Shown here piece after piece: positions 1 to 7,878 of a stretch of 42,025 nucleotides of DNA. Within the stretch, counting starts at the first letter, position 1; each line of letters begins with the position of its first letter. The notes beneath the pieces were generated by a model, which worked only from the letters and a program-made list of their open reading frames with translations, did not search any database and was not told the origin of the DNA. Made by a program: the position numbers and the translations under genes. The stretch comes from an uncultured Bacteroidota bacterium (GTDB taxonomy: Bacteria > Bacteroidota > Bacteroidia > Chitinophagales > Chitinophagaceae). Where the stretch lies: positions 1 through 42,025 of the forward strand of contig CAIMDZ010000038.1 of NCBI GenBank assembly GCA_903839875.1, in the 5' to 3' direction.

Positions 1-34
1 GTGACTGGAGTTCAGACGTGTGCTCTTCCGATCT
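1..34. other. Illumina TruSeq adapter left on the contig end
   Basis: The first 34 bases are identical to the TruSeq read-2 adapter: they begin GTGACTGGAGTTCAGACG and end GCTCTTCCGATCT. This is not genomic DNA. Genomic sequence starts at about base 35. An upstream in-frame start for the permease gene at base 20 lies in the adapter and should be ignored. Confidence 0.97.
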
Positions 35-91
35 AAAATAAAAAGTAATATATTTAAATGCTCAGATCCTAACCGCACAATTACCAGTTTA

Positions 92-1414
92 ATGATCACA
101 AAAACCGGAGCCTGTAAAAAATTAGGTACGCTATCACTTGCAGCAGTTATTTTCTTCACTGTTTCGGGAGGGCCATATGGTTTAGAATCACTTCTGTTTT
201 ATTGCGGTGGCAAATCCGCCCTGCTTCTGTTACTTATCGTTCCCTTATTATGGGATATTCCGATTATTCTCACCGTATTGGAACTCAACAGCCTGATGCC
301 TGTAACCGGAGGCTATTATCAATGGGTAAAGCATGCATTGGGTTTACGGTGGGCCTTTTATGAAGGTTGGTGGTCCTGGTTGTGTATTTTTATTGATTTG
401 GCAATATATCCCCAGATGGTCATTATGTATGCCAGCCTGTTTTTTCCAGAAATTGCTGTTTATAAAATCCCTGTTTGTTTAAGTATTATCTGGGGGTGTG
501 CCTATATAAATCTTACCGGTATTGTTCCTGTTGGTAAAACCTCTGTTCTGCTTGGTATCCTGATATTGATACCGTTTATCCTGCTTTTTGTTTTAGGAGT
601 CCATAAATATCCGGTAGATTTCAGTATGTCCATGATACCGTTTAAGGATCATTCATCTTTATTGGGCATGGCAATTTTTACAATCATCTGGAATTTTATC
701 GGGTGGGATAATATCACTACTTATGCCGGGGAAGTTAAAAAACCAGCAATCTCCTATCTCAAAGCCATTAGTGCTGCTTTTGCGTTTATTTTCATTCTTT
801 ATTATGGCACAATGCTGATAGCGCATAATTCCGGCATCCCGCCAATTGAATTTAAAGATAAAGGCTTCCCTGCATTAGGATTGCTGATTGCCGGGAAATG
901 GTTATCCGTAGTTATTGCTATAGGCGGAATTATTAGTTCAATAGGTGTCTTTTTAGCGGTACTACTTTCCATATCACGAATACCGGAGGTTATGGCTGTA
1001 GATAAATTGCTTCCTGCTAAACTGCATGCACTACATCCTCGCTTCAAAACTCCGTATATCTCCATAATTATTTGCGCCTGTGTAGTCAGTTTCATGGTCC
1101 TGTGGACGTTTGGTGAGTTACTGATAATAGATGTCACCGTTTATTTTGCAGGAATAGTACTTGAGTTCATAAGCCTGATTGTTCTTCGTATAAAAGAACC
1201 CGGTACATTAAGGCCTTTCCGGGTGCCCTTAAATATCGCCGGCTTATGCGTGCTGTTTGCTTTACCCGTTATTACCTACTTCACTGCTTTATCCGACGTC
1301 ATGATCAAATCGAAAGATGCGGTAAAACCTCTTTTATTTGCCATGCTGATGATATTGAGTGCCGGTGTAGTGTGGCGTATAATTAAATTGCGGGGCGCAA
1401 AAGAAATACGTTAA
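92..1414 (+). CDS. APC-superfamily amino acid/polyamine permease
   Basis: An inner-membrane permease of the amino acid-polyamine-organocation superfamily, which moves amino acids or polyamines by proton or cation coupling. The 440 residues are almost wholly hydrophobic, with about 12 likely membrane segments. Near the N-terminus the blocks SGGPYGLE, PVTGGYYQWV and EGWWSW, followed by a DLAIYP segment, resemble helices 1-3 of the plant-type polyamine uptake (PUT/PHS) branch, so a polyamine substrate is plausible but not shown. ATG 92 is preferred because the upstream start at 20 is in adapter sequence; it leaves a short cytosolic lead (MITKTGACKK) before helix 1. Upstream regulatory sequence is cut off by the contig end. 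The gene converges on the formate channel gene with a 59-bp gap. The family call is firm; the substrate is inference. Confidence 0.85.
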   Translation: MITKTGACKKLGTLSLAAVIFFTVSGGPYGLESLLFYCGGKSALLLLLIVPLLWDIPIILTVLELNSLMPVTGGYYQWVKHALGLRWAFYEGWWSWLCIFIDLAIYPQMVIMYASLFFPEIAVYKIPVCLSIIWGCAYINLTGIVPVGKTSVLLGILILIPFILLFVLGVHKYPVDFSMSMIPFKDHSSLLGMAIFTIIWNFIGWDNITTYAGEVKKPAISYLKAISAAFAFIFILYYGTMLIAHNSGIPPIEFKDKGFPALGLLIAGKWLSVVIAIGGIISSIGVFLAVLLSISRIPEVMAVDKLLPAKLHALHPRFKTPYISIIICACVVSFMVLWTFGELLIIDVTVYFAGIVLEFISLIVLRIKEPGTLRPFRVPLNIAGLCVLFALPVITYFTALSDVMIKSKDAVKPLLFAMLMILSAGVVWRIIKLRGAKEIR

Positions 1415-1473
1415 TTGAGGGTGAATATAATTCCTCCTGTCCCATATCATCTTCTCAGAAAAATGGTTCATTA

Positions 1474-2331
1474 TCAGGCTTGGTTCTCCTTTGCCTTCTT
1501 TAAATACACAAACCAATATACCAGGCCCACCAGCCCGGCGCCACCTATAATATTGCCTATTGTAACAGGCAGCAGGTTATTGACAAAGTAATTATTCCAC
1601 GAAACAGAGGCATAATTTTGTGCCGATTTATTTACCAGGTTTAAAAAATCAGGAGTCCCGGATTCCCGTAATAGAATCCCCATGGGAATAAAATACATGT
1701 TGGCTATACTATGTTCAAAACCAGCAGCCACAAAAGCGCTGATTGGAAATACAATGCTTAATATCTTAACCGAAGCCGACCGGGCACTGTAGCATAACCA
1801 CACTGCCAGGCAAACCAAAATGTTACAAAGAATTCCCAGAGCTATCGCCTGGGTAAAGCCTAATTCGCATTTGGCTTTTGCGATATTGAGCATGTTTATT
1901 CCCACTGCCCCTGAACCAAATAAATACTGACGGGAAAACAACATGATAACCACAATAAAAGCCGCCCCGATCATATTGCCTGTATAAACCAATATCCAGT
2001 TCCTTATTACCTGCAATGTGGATACTTTTTTATTGGCCCACGCCATAATGATCAGGTTATTGCCTGTAAATAATTCCGCTCCGCCTACTATCACCAGCAC
2101 AAGCCCCAGGCTGAAGGCCAGTCCGCCAATGAGTCTTGTTACGCCAAAAGACATGGTTGAACCGGCAGTAACAGTCGTAGAGAAAATTGCGCCAAAAGCT
2201 ATAAATGCCCCGGCAAGAATTGCCAGAACCAACGTTTTTATAGCTGACATGTTTACTTTTGCAACCCCAACCAGTTCCGCTTGCAAAGCCATCTCTGGTG
2301 GCAGTAATGAGTCAATATGATCTGTATCCAT
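1474..2331 (-). CDS. formate/nitrite transporter (FocA-like)
   Basis: A pentameric inner-membrane channel of the formate/nitrite transporter family, conducting formate or nitrite and related small anions. The 285-residue length is usual. Six hydrophobic segments are visible. Family signatures are present: IVGGAELFTGNN matches the first FNT signature, and GFEHSIANMYF contains the conserved pore histidine and asparagine. The N-terminus (MDTDHIDSLLPPEMA) is a short amphipathic lead as in FocA. Formate is the likelier substrate because this window also holds formate-tetrahydrofolate ligase, an NAD-type formate dehydrogenase and Moco genes; that is inference from context, since FocA and NirC are hard to separate by eye. 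It is divergent from the secreted-protein gene at 2547, with a 215-bp AT-rich gap that should hold both promoters. Confidence 0.9.
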   Translation of the reverse strand: MDTDHIDSLLPPEMALQAELVGVAKVNMSAIKTLVLAILAGAFIAFGAIFSTTVTAGSTMSFGVTRLIGGLAFSLGLVLVIVGGAELFTGNNLIIMAWANKKVSTLQVIRNWILVYTGNMIGAAFIVVIMLFSRQYLFGSGAVGINMLNIAKAKCELGFTQAIALGILCNILVCLAVWLCYSARSASVKILSIVFPISAFVAAGFEHSIANMYFIPMGILLRESGTPDFLNLVNKSAQNYASVSWNNYFVNNLLPVTIGNIIGGAGLVGLVYWFVYLKKAKENQA

Positions 2332-2546
2332 CTTGCTGCATTTTTATTGGAACATAATATTACTCCAAAACTTCCGGACAAAATTTGACGATGTAATTTA
2401 TTTTCTTAAAAACACCTTTGTAACGCTGAAAAATTAATACACTCCACTAATGATGTTCCGCAAAGCGGGCGCAACGAACTGCAATTGAGCCCCTTTTGCA
2501 GCAAAGCCCATTTCCATTATCTTTATCCGGTCATTTTAGCCTTGTA

Positions 2547-3362
2547 ATGAAAAACTTCATACTCCTCTTATTCGCATTCTTATGTTGTACGGGCATTTAT
2601 GCACAAAAACATAAGAAAAACTATACACCCCAGGAACTCGCTGCCACCGCCGACGAGATAAAGCAGGAAGGGCTGCAGTTGTACCGTTCTGAGAAAGCGT
2701 CATGGGTGGCCACAGATATGTTCTTCGACAATCACATAGACACAGGCAACATAGGAGGATACTTCTCCTATCCCGAAGGAGCGTCATACACCAAGTGCGT
2801 TTTCTACAGCAGGGGCGAAAAGCCGTCTGCCGTTTTTACTGTGGTATTCAACGGTGTTTTTTCACCGGAAAAAGCAATCGTTGATGTGGCGCACCGACCA
2901 TTTACACCAACCGAAGAAACCTATTACCTGCTCAGAAAACTAACGATGGATACAATAGCCAATGGCGATGACTTCACCACCTATGAGCAAACAAGATTCA
3001 ACGTAATTCCCCTTCTCCGCGATGGCAAAAAATATGTTTACATCATTACCGCGTCAGCCGCCAGCGGCGTCATCGCATATGGCAATGATTACCGGATTCT
3101 CTTTGATGGCGCCATGCATATCAGTTCTGTTGAGCGCCTCCACAAGGGGCTGATCACCATGAAGTACGGACAGGGGCAAAAGATGGGGACCTCCTACCAT
3201 ACGCATCTTGGCGGCTACAGCCTGTTCCCTACGCCTACAGATATTTGTACAGCTATGCTTTATGCCGACATCTGCCACGCCGACAAACTGCTTGTATTAT
3301 CGGCTGCGGGGTATACATCCGTATGGTCATGCAAAGACCATACGTTGCAGATTGGGAAATAA
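2547..3362 (+). CDS. secreted protein of unknown function
   Basis: I do not recognise a family. The 271-residue product begins with a typical signal peptide (MKNFILLLFAFLCCTGIYAQ) followed by a basic stretch (KHKKNY), so it is probably exported to the periplasm or surface. ATG 2547 was chosen over the earlier in-frame start at 2496 because it puts the signal peptide at the N-terminus. The mature part is mixed alpha/beta in character with no repeats or catalytic motif I can name; one segment (SASGVIAYGNDYRILFDG) looks like a beta-rich core. There is no T9SS sorting domain at the C-terminus. The gene stands alone between the divergent formate channel and the convergent barrel gene, and is followed directly by a decayed fragment of the flavoprotein gene. 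Confidence 0.7.
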   Translation: MKNFILLLFAFLCCTGIYAQKHKKNYTPQELAATADEIKQEGLQLYRSEKASWVATDMFFDNHIDTGNIGGYFSYPEGASYTKCVFYSRGEKPSAVFTVVFNGVFSPEKAIVDVAHRPFTPTEETYYLLRKLTMDTIANGDDFTTYEQTRFNVIPLLRDGKKYVYIITASAASGVIAYGNDYRILFDGAMHISSVERLHKGLITMKYGQGQKMGTSYHTHLGGYSLFPTPTDICTAMLYADICHADKLLVLSAAGYTSVWSCKDHTLQIGK

Positions 3363-3384
3363 AACACAGAATAAGGAAAGCAAT

Positions 3385-3470
3385 CACCATTGTTCCCATA
3401 CCAGCCGGGCTAAAGTCTTATCTCTGAACATTGGCAGCAGTATGGATAATTCAGTCTTTTCCGGGTCGCC
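3385..3470 (-). pseudogene. decayed duplicate fragment of the flavoprotein gene
   Basis: About 86 bp here align almost end to end with 5321-5407, which is internal coding sequence of the flavoprotein gene at 4745-6475. The shared run includes CTAAAGTCTTATCTCTGAAC and TAATTCAGTCTTTTCCGG. I count roughly nine substitutions and one single-base deletion (CCGGGC here against CCGGGGC there). Read on the minus strand it would encode the peptide DPEKTELSILLPMFRDKTLA before the frameshift. It has no start or stop of its own and sits in the gap between two convergent genes, so it is a remnant of a duplication, not a gene. Confidence 0.75.
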
Positions 3471-3499
3471 GTCCCTGACGTGAAACCGCGTATAATTTA

Positions 3500-4663
3500 T
3501 CAAAGCCCGGTACGGGTCTTTTGCACCTGCGTCAGTAGTTTGGTCACTTTTACCTGAACAATCCCACCTTCCGGCGACACAGCGTATGTCAGCATTCCTG
3601 TGAATTTATTGAAGGGTGCCAGCAACAGCCCGCCACCATAACCATAGTGTATAGTCGTTGAGTTCTCGTTTTCTATCCATACCCTGCCATCATCAAACAA
3701 CGCAAGGAAGCCTATTTTGCCGTAAACTTTGCGCATCCTGAAGTCAGTGATATAGCGGAGTTCATTAGTATTGTAAAATGATTCTTTACCCCAGAAACGG
3801 TCGCGATAGTAGCCTCTTATGGTCATAGGTCCGCCAACAGATACATACTGGTAAAACTCGGGTGTGCCCGAAATTGCAGCTCCGCCGGCCCTAAGTGATA
3901 AACTGAATTTGCTAACCATTGGCACATACACCTGGAGCAGGACGTTGCCTTTCGCGAAACTCTTGTTGGTCTCGTTCACGTTCACCACGTACCCGCCGCC
4001 GGCATAAAACATCACACCCCGTGTTGGCACCATCGGGTCGTCAACTCTCTGGTAGGTGTAGCTGGCACTCGGTCCGGCATAGATATGATGTTCATAATAG
4101 TAAACAGGGTCGTTGATATAGTTGTCGGCGATAAATGTTCCGGGTTTATTCAGTACTTCCACGCCTTGTATGTTGGCGGAGAACTCGACGTAGTTGTATT
4201 TATTGAAAACACGGTTCACATTCACGCTGCCGGCGTATTCACTGGTGCTCAGGCGGTAGTAAGGCAGGCTGTTGTCTCTGCGTGTATCATTCCCTGGGCC
4301 GAAGTAATTTGTCCATACTACCCAGTCGAAACTGCCATTCACACCTACGTTCCAGTTACCCAGCAGGTGGTTGAACCTGCCATCATAAAGAACACTGAAT
4401 GCATTTTGCGAAATAGAATAACGGAATTGAATTGACTGGAGCATTCCATTTGAATCCTGCCGGATGCGGCCCTTTGCAATCCTTACCCTTACACCCGCAA
4501 AAACGTGGTCGGGATTGCTGTAGTATACCATCGGCATTACCCGCCTTCTTGCGAGTTTCCCGAAGACCGTATTGTCGGTGGAATCGCTCTGGGCATGGCC
4601 CTTTCCTGCACCCAATGTTATAAAAATGAATGCCAATGCTGTAGTAAATAGGTTAGATCTCAT
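3500..4663 (-). CDS. outer-membrane beta-barrel protein, Omp85/D15-like
   Basis: A 387-residue protein with a signal peptide (MRSNLFTTALAFIFITLGAGKGHAQ) and alternating hydrophobic/polar beta strands throughout, ending in a strand-like segment (GIVQVKVTKLL). The segment GGPMTIRGYYRDRFWGKE contains the (L/V/I)RGY motif that marks the barrel lumen loop of BamA/TamA-type surface antigen (D15) barrels. There is no room for POTRA repeats, so it resembles the short barrel-only members common in Bacteroidota, whose roles are mostly unknown. It lies 81 bp downstream of the flavoprotein gene on the same strand and could be co-transcribed with it. The D15 assignment is good; a role in protein or lipid insertion is inference. 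Confidence 0.72.
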   Translation of the reverse strand: MRSNLFTTALAFIFITLGAGKGHAQSDSTDNTVFGKLARRRVMPMVYYSNPDHVFAGVRVRIAKGRIRQDSNGMLQSIQFRYSISQNAFSVLYDGRFNHLLGNWNVGVNGSFDWVVWTNYFGPGNDTRRDNSLPYYRLSTSEYAGSVNVNRVFNKYNYVEFSANIQGVEVLNKPGTFIADNYINDPVYYYEHHIYAGPSASYTYQRVDDPMVPTRGVMFYAGGGYVVNVNETNKSFAKGNVLLQVYVPMVSKFSLSLRAGGAAISGTPEFYQYVSVGGPMTIRGYYRDRFWGKESFYNTNELRYITDFRMRKVYGKIGFLALFDDGRVWIENENSTTIHYGYGGGLLLAPFNKFTGMLTYAVSPEGGIVQVKVTKLLTQVQKTRTGL

Positions 4664-4744
4664 TTGCCTGATACTTAGTCTGTATCATGCATAATAAAAC
4701 CCTGCCAATAGTAATGAAAGGACGTAAAATGGCGGTACAAAACG

Positions 4745-6475
4745 CTATATAACATTGTCTTTCAGCGGATTTGCAGTTTCCCGCAAGGCCAGCTTTTGTG
4801 CAGGTGTCAGCGGCTGCACCCATGAGTTGTCGTAGGGTTTGAAGTGAGGAGAATTAAGCACAGCCTCCGCAGGTATTTTGGCATCCATGTAATCTGCCAG
4901 TACTTTAAAAGCTTCTTTTTTCTCTTTCTGCAGTATCAGCAGCGATGCATTTGCTCCCGCCTTTACAGCAATAGGAACGCCGCCGCCCAGCTCGGCCCAG
5001 TGGCCGCCGAGTATCAGGTTTTTCACCGGCGTCTGGTAGTGCGCCACCTTATTCTGCATGTTCGATCTTCCGGGCTTGGCGCCCATCATGGTGCCGTTCT
5101 TGTTGCCGGTATACCGGTGATGGGTAACGGGTGTAGCCACATCAAAAAACAGCACATGCTTTCTCAGACCGGGAGCTACCAGCCGCTCCACACGCGAGAT
5201 GAGTATCTCACCTATTTCATTCTTCAGTTTGTTGTATTCTTCATTCCGCACATAGTTACCATGCTCGTCTTTATTCGTCAGCCAGTTATCTTTATAATGC
5301 ATGTAGGCCGGCATATAAATCACCAGCGTCCCCATACCGGCCGGGGCTAAAGTCTTATCTCTGAACGATGGCGGCAGTATAGATAATTCAGTCTTTTCCG
5401 GATCGCCGCTTTGGTGCTCACTCCGCGGCACCAGCTCATTGCACAGGTTGATGGCCTCTTCATTAAAACCCAGGTCCTCAACAGGGCAGTCGAGGGCTAT
5501 GGATACCGTCACACTCGAACTGTAAAGTTCTGCGTTTCTTAACCGGTCTTTCAGTTTTGCAGGCACCATGTTTTCCGGCAGCATTTTTTCATACACTGTT
5601 TCCACATCGCATGCGGGCACTACGTACTTGCTGTGTACTTCATATTCCGCACCCCTGTGTTCAAACCGCACCCCTGTGGCCGTTTTGCCATCCAGGAGTA
5701 TCTGCTTCACCCTGCATTTATAAAAAGTATCGTTCCCGAAATAATGCACCATGTACTCCATCCATTCGGGTATCACCTGCGCCCCACCCTTCGGCGGACT
5801 CTGGAAATCGCCATAGTAAGCCCAGCCTATAGGCACCAGGCACGAAAGCAGGCTGGTATCCGAACAGAACATTTTCTTCAGCTTTTCATTTTTGAAAAAT
5901 TTGTTCAGCCCTTTTTTAATACCCTCCTCACCATCATACCGCAGGAAGGGAATAAAGGGCAGGGCAAATTTCAACAGGTGCTTTTTGTTGGCCAGCTTTT
6001 GAAAAACGTTCATCGTTTCCTCGGTGCGGAAGAAATTACTGAAATTGTCGAAGCATTTGCCCAATCTTTTGGCTGCTTTAAAGAAACGGATGATACCGTC
6101 TTTGTCTTCCGGGTATTCAGCTATCAGTTGTTCTTTAAGTTCGTCGGGGTTGTTGGTAAGCAGGTAATCGAATGTATCTCCTTTATACCTCCTTATCCTT
6201 TTTTGGGGTATCGCTATGGGATGATCAGACCCAAGTATATCAAATATTTTGCAGGCCATACCTCCGGGCGCGCATTGGTTCAGCCAGTGAATGGCGGTAT
6301 CAAACCGGAAATGCTTTCTCCTGAAACCCGCAAGATACCCACCCGGATGATCCGCCATTTCCAGCACACACACCGACATCCCGGCCTTGCTCAGCAGGGC
6401 TGCTGTGGTTAGTCCGCCTGCCCCGGCCCCGATAATGGTTACATCGTAATATGGTTTCAGCGTTATTTGCTGCAT
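4745..6475 (-). CDS. FAD-dependent oxidoreductase, CrtI/carotenoid isomerase-like
   Basis: A 576-residue flavoprotein of the phytoene desaturase/carotenoid cis-trans isomerase superfamily. The N-terminal dinucleotide-binding Rossmann motif is clear (VTIIGAGAGGLTTAALLSKAG, residues about 12-32, then an acidic residue and HPGGY), and the C-terminal FAD-contacting block GGHWAELGGGVPIAVKAG is typical of the superfamily. Substrates in this superfamily are polyprenyl or other long lipid chains, and members usually associate with the membrane surface. Neither crtB nor other carotenoid genes are nearby; instead an acyl carrier protein gene lies upstream on the same strand, which would also suit a polyene or lipid-modifying role. 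A decayed duplicate of codons around residue 360-385 lies at 3385-3470. The substrate is unknown. Confidence 0.8.
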   Translation of the reverse strand: MQQITLKPYYDVTIIGAGAGGLTTAALLSKAGMSVCVLEMADHPGGYLAGFRRKHFRFDTAIHWLNQCAPGGMACKIFDILGSDHPIAIPQKRIRRYKGDTFDYLLTNNPDELKEQLIAEYPEDKDGIIRFFKAAKRLGKCFDNFSNFFRTEETMNVFQKLANKKHLLKFALPFIPFLRYDGEEGIKKGLNKFFKNEKLKKMFCSDTSLLSCLVPIGWAYYGDFQSPPKGGAQVIPEWMEYMVHYFGNDTFYKCRVKQILLDGKTATGVRFEHRGAEYEVHSKYVVPACDVETVYEKMLPENMVPAKLKDRLRNAELYSSSVTVSIALDCPVEDLGFNEEAINLCNELVPRSEHQSGDPEKTELSILPPSFRDKTLAPAGMGTLVIYMPAYMHYKDNWLTNKDEHGNYVRNEEYNKLKNEIGEILISRVERLVAPGLRKHVLFFDVATPVTHHRYTGNKNGTMMGAKPGRSNMQNKVAHYQTPVKNLILGGHWAELGGGVPIAVKAGANASLLILQKEKKEAFKVLADYMDAKIPAEAVLNSPHFKPYDNSWVQPLTPAQKLALRETANPLKDNVI

Positions 6476-6650
6476 TTATGAAAATTAGTGTACTACTCAA
6501 ACTCCGGACTTTTCAAACCCGCGATCAAAAATAAAGGTTTACTATATCAAAGTTATACTGTAAACGGGATAAAATAGTGCATTTATAATTACGGGCTTTG
6601 CGAGCTCTCCAATTTCATAAGGCGGTTATTACCAAATAATTATTACTCGC

Positions 6651-6681
6651 ATCTTTGCGCCTTTGCGCCTTTGAGTGAAAC
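6651..6681. repeat. short repeat containing CTTTGCGC units
   Basis: The unit CTTTGCGC occurs in tandem, followed by CTTTGAGTGAAAC. Similar strings recur between genes in many Bacteroidota genomes. It lies in the 287-bp gap between the acyl carrier protein and flavoprotein genes. I see no gene or clear hairpin in that gap. Confidence 0.4.
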
Positions 6682-6762
6682 ATTCTTCTGCACTAATCCA
6701 TGCCGCGTGAAGCATAACGTGTTTATTGCCTGACCTGTCAGTGTACAGATATTAAATGTTAT

Positions 6763-7005
6763 CTATGTATTCGCGTGGATTGAAATAAAATTGTATAGAT
6801 CCTGGAATGTGACAATCGTATTAAACTCCTCAGGCGTGATCTTGCATCCGAAATTTGCTTCTGTCAGGGCTATGAGGTCTATATAATCAAGGCTATCAAG
6901 GTCCAGCGTGGTTTTCAGACTTGCTTCCGGCGTCATCAGCACCTCATCCACTTCAAATCCATCCGCAAGTAATCCATTAATACGCTGTATAATTTCAATA
7001 TCCAT
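6763..7005 (-). CDS. acyl carrier protein
   Basis: An 80-residue, strongly acidic, helical protein with the phosphopantetheine attachment motif LDLDSLDYIDLI; the serine in DSLD is the likely 4'-phosphopantetheine site. Length and helix pattern fit acyl carrier proteins. It is probably not the housekeeping fatty-acid carrier: it is divergent from the usual AcpP (the motif is DSLDYIDL) and has no fab genes beside it. The nearest same-strand gene, 287 bp downstream, encodes the CrtI-like flavoprotein. In Bacteroidota, specialised carriers serve aryl-polyene, flexirubin and lipid pathways, but no ketosynthase, acyltransferase or ligase is present here, so the pathway is unknown. Confidence 0.85.
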   Translation of the reverse strand: MDIEIIQRINGLLADGFEVDEVLMTPEASLKTTLDLDSLDYIDLIALTEANFGCKITPEEFNTIVTFQDLYNFISIHANT

Positions 7006-7092
7006 AGCGGCAAATATAATTTAATTTTTGCGAAGGTGATATGATGATTCCCTTAAATGCTCCTGATAGTTACCGGGGTTCGGTTTTCAGCA

Positions 7093-7129
7093 GACTGAAC
7101 TAAGATTTATAGGCTCTGCCTACCGGCAG
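7093..7129 (-). repeat. copy of the nuclease-element inverted repeat (minus orientation)
   Basis: The start of this stretch, GACTGAACTAAGATTTATAG, is a diverged copy of the terminal repeat at 23266-23298 (TGTCTGAACTAGGATTTATT). It continues into CTCTGCCTACCGGCAG, matching the palindromic insert carried by the plus-orientation copy at 7434-7496. The two copies therefore face each other about 300 bp apart, as the repeats do around the nuclease-like gene. Confidence 0.6.
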
Positions 7130-7157
7130 CTACTGTATACACACATGTATTTGCAGG

Positions 7158-7177
7158 ATCCCGATAGCTATCGGGAT
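7158..7177. repeat. perfect 20-bp palindrome
   Basis: ATCCCGATAGCTATCGGGAT is a perfect palindrome, and it occurs again unchanged at 31451-31470. A split version (ATCCCGAT, short spacer, ATCGGGA) lies at 7750-7769. It looks like a mobile or protein-binding palindrome family. Confidence 0.75.
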
Positions 7178-7182
7178 GGAAT

Positions 7183-7247
7183 GCCTCAGCGAGGCTACCT
7201 GTTAGTAGTTTTAGATGTAATAATGCTGTCATGCCCCATAGGGGCAA
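7183..7247. repeat. palindromic repeat of the CCTGTTAGTAG type
   Basis: GCCTCAGCGAGGC forms a small hairpin and is followed by TACCTGTTAGTAG; a second hairpin, GCCCCATAGGGGC, lies at 7233-7245. The same two pieces occur at 36221-36294 downstream of the M1 peptidase gene. They have the form of a REP-like intergenic repeat. Confidence 0.6.
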
Positions 7248-7259
7248 TGTCATTAACTC

Positions 7260-7354
7260 CCGTTGTTCCCGGATGTTAGCGTTAGTGCATCCGGAACGGC
7301 AGATAAAATCCCGTCTGCGACGGCATTCAATGTACCGAAGTCGAAGTGCCATCA
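7260..7354. repeat. 95-bp repeat unit (single copy)
   Basis: The unit starts CCGTTGTTCCCGGATG, contains the hairpin arms GTTCCCGGATG and GCATCCGGAAC, then CCGTCTGCGACGG, and ends GTCGAAGTGCCATCA. Three further copies with the same boundaries are tandem at 41223-41524. This copy differs from those at a handful of positions. Confidence 0.85.
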
Positions 7355-7433
7355 ATAGCAACACCCGGTTTCCGCTTTTGTTCCGCCGTTGTTGGTCTTC
7401 TTCACCAACAACCTCGCGCAGAACAATCGCGCA

Positions 7434-7496
7434 TCCTATAATCTTCTAACCTGCCTGCCGGAGGGCAGGTCCTATAAATCCTGGTTCAGACAATCC
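7434..7496 (+). repeat. solo nuclease-element repeat with nested palindrome
   Basis: CCTATAATCTTCTAA and CCTATAAATCCTGGTTCAGA are the two halves of the repeat that is intact at 40024-40065 and 41593-41634. Between them, at 7450-7470, sits CCTGCCTGCCGGAGGGCAGG, a near-perfect palindrome absent from the intact copies. This is one repeat inserted into another. Confidence 0.75.
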
Positions 7497-7633
7497 TCAC
7501 GCCGGTCATCCCCCACTCAATCACTTTCCCATTTCTTCTACTTCATAATACATAAACAATTGCCCATAAACATGTTAGTACCATAATAACATTCTGTCAT
7601 ACCCCAAAAACTGTACTATCATAGATTTTATAT

Positions 7634-7664
7634 TTTGTAATTTAAAATATCTTATTTACATTTG
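7634..7664 (+). promoter_or_regulatory. predicted Bacteroidota promoter inside a repeat module
   Basis: TTTG at 7634-7637, a 19-bp spacer, then TACATTTG at 7657-7664, which fits the Bacteroidota TTTG/TAnnTTTG promoter exactly. The same element with the same 19-bp spacing lies at 41798-41828 in a related repeat module. No gene of normal size follows here; the first ATG (7674) opens only an 8-codon frame. Confidence 0.6.
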
Positions 7665-7724
7665 CAGTACCTATGAACAAAATCCGTACATATAACTAAT
7701 ATTTTATCAATCTATATGCGCGTT

Positions 7725-7790
7725 ACACCTCACTCTCTTTTGGAAGTCTATCCCGATTATTTATCGGGAAGGGCCAGGGTGAGGCCAGAC
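7725..7790. repeat. palindromic repeat of the CTCTCC/GGGTGAGG type, with insert
   Basis: CACCTCACTCTC at the left and AGGGCCAGGGTGAGGCC at the right are the ends of the palindromic family also seen in moeA (24819-24852) and at 39822-40000. Between them is the hairpin ATCCCGAT/ATCGGGA (7750-7769), which looks like an insertion into the repeat. Confidence 0.55.
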
Positions 7791-7878
7791 ATTCCCAATA
7801 ATTTCGACAAATAATTTTATCAATATAGTTTTTCCCATCACCCCATAGCCAAAATCTATGGGGACATGTTAGCCTGTC

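Noticed and set aside
20-91. Upstream start for the permease gene
   Set aside because: The ATG-equivalent at 20 lies in adapter sequence.
5633-6412. 259-residue plus-strand frame
   Set aside because: It is antisense to the flavoprotein gene, whose cofactor motifs are clear.
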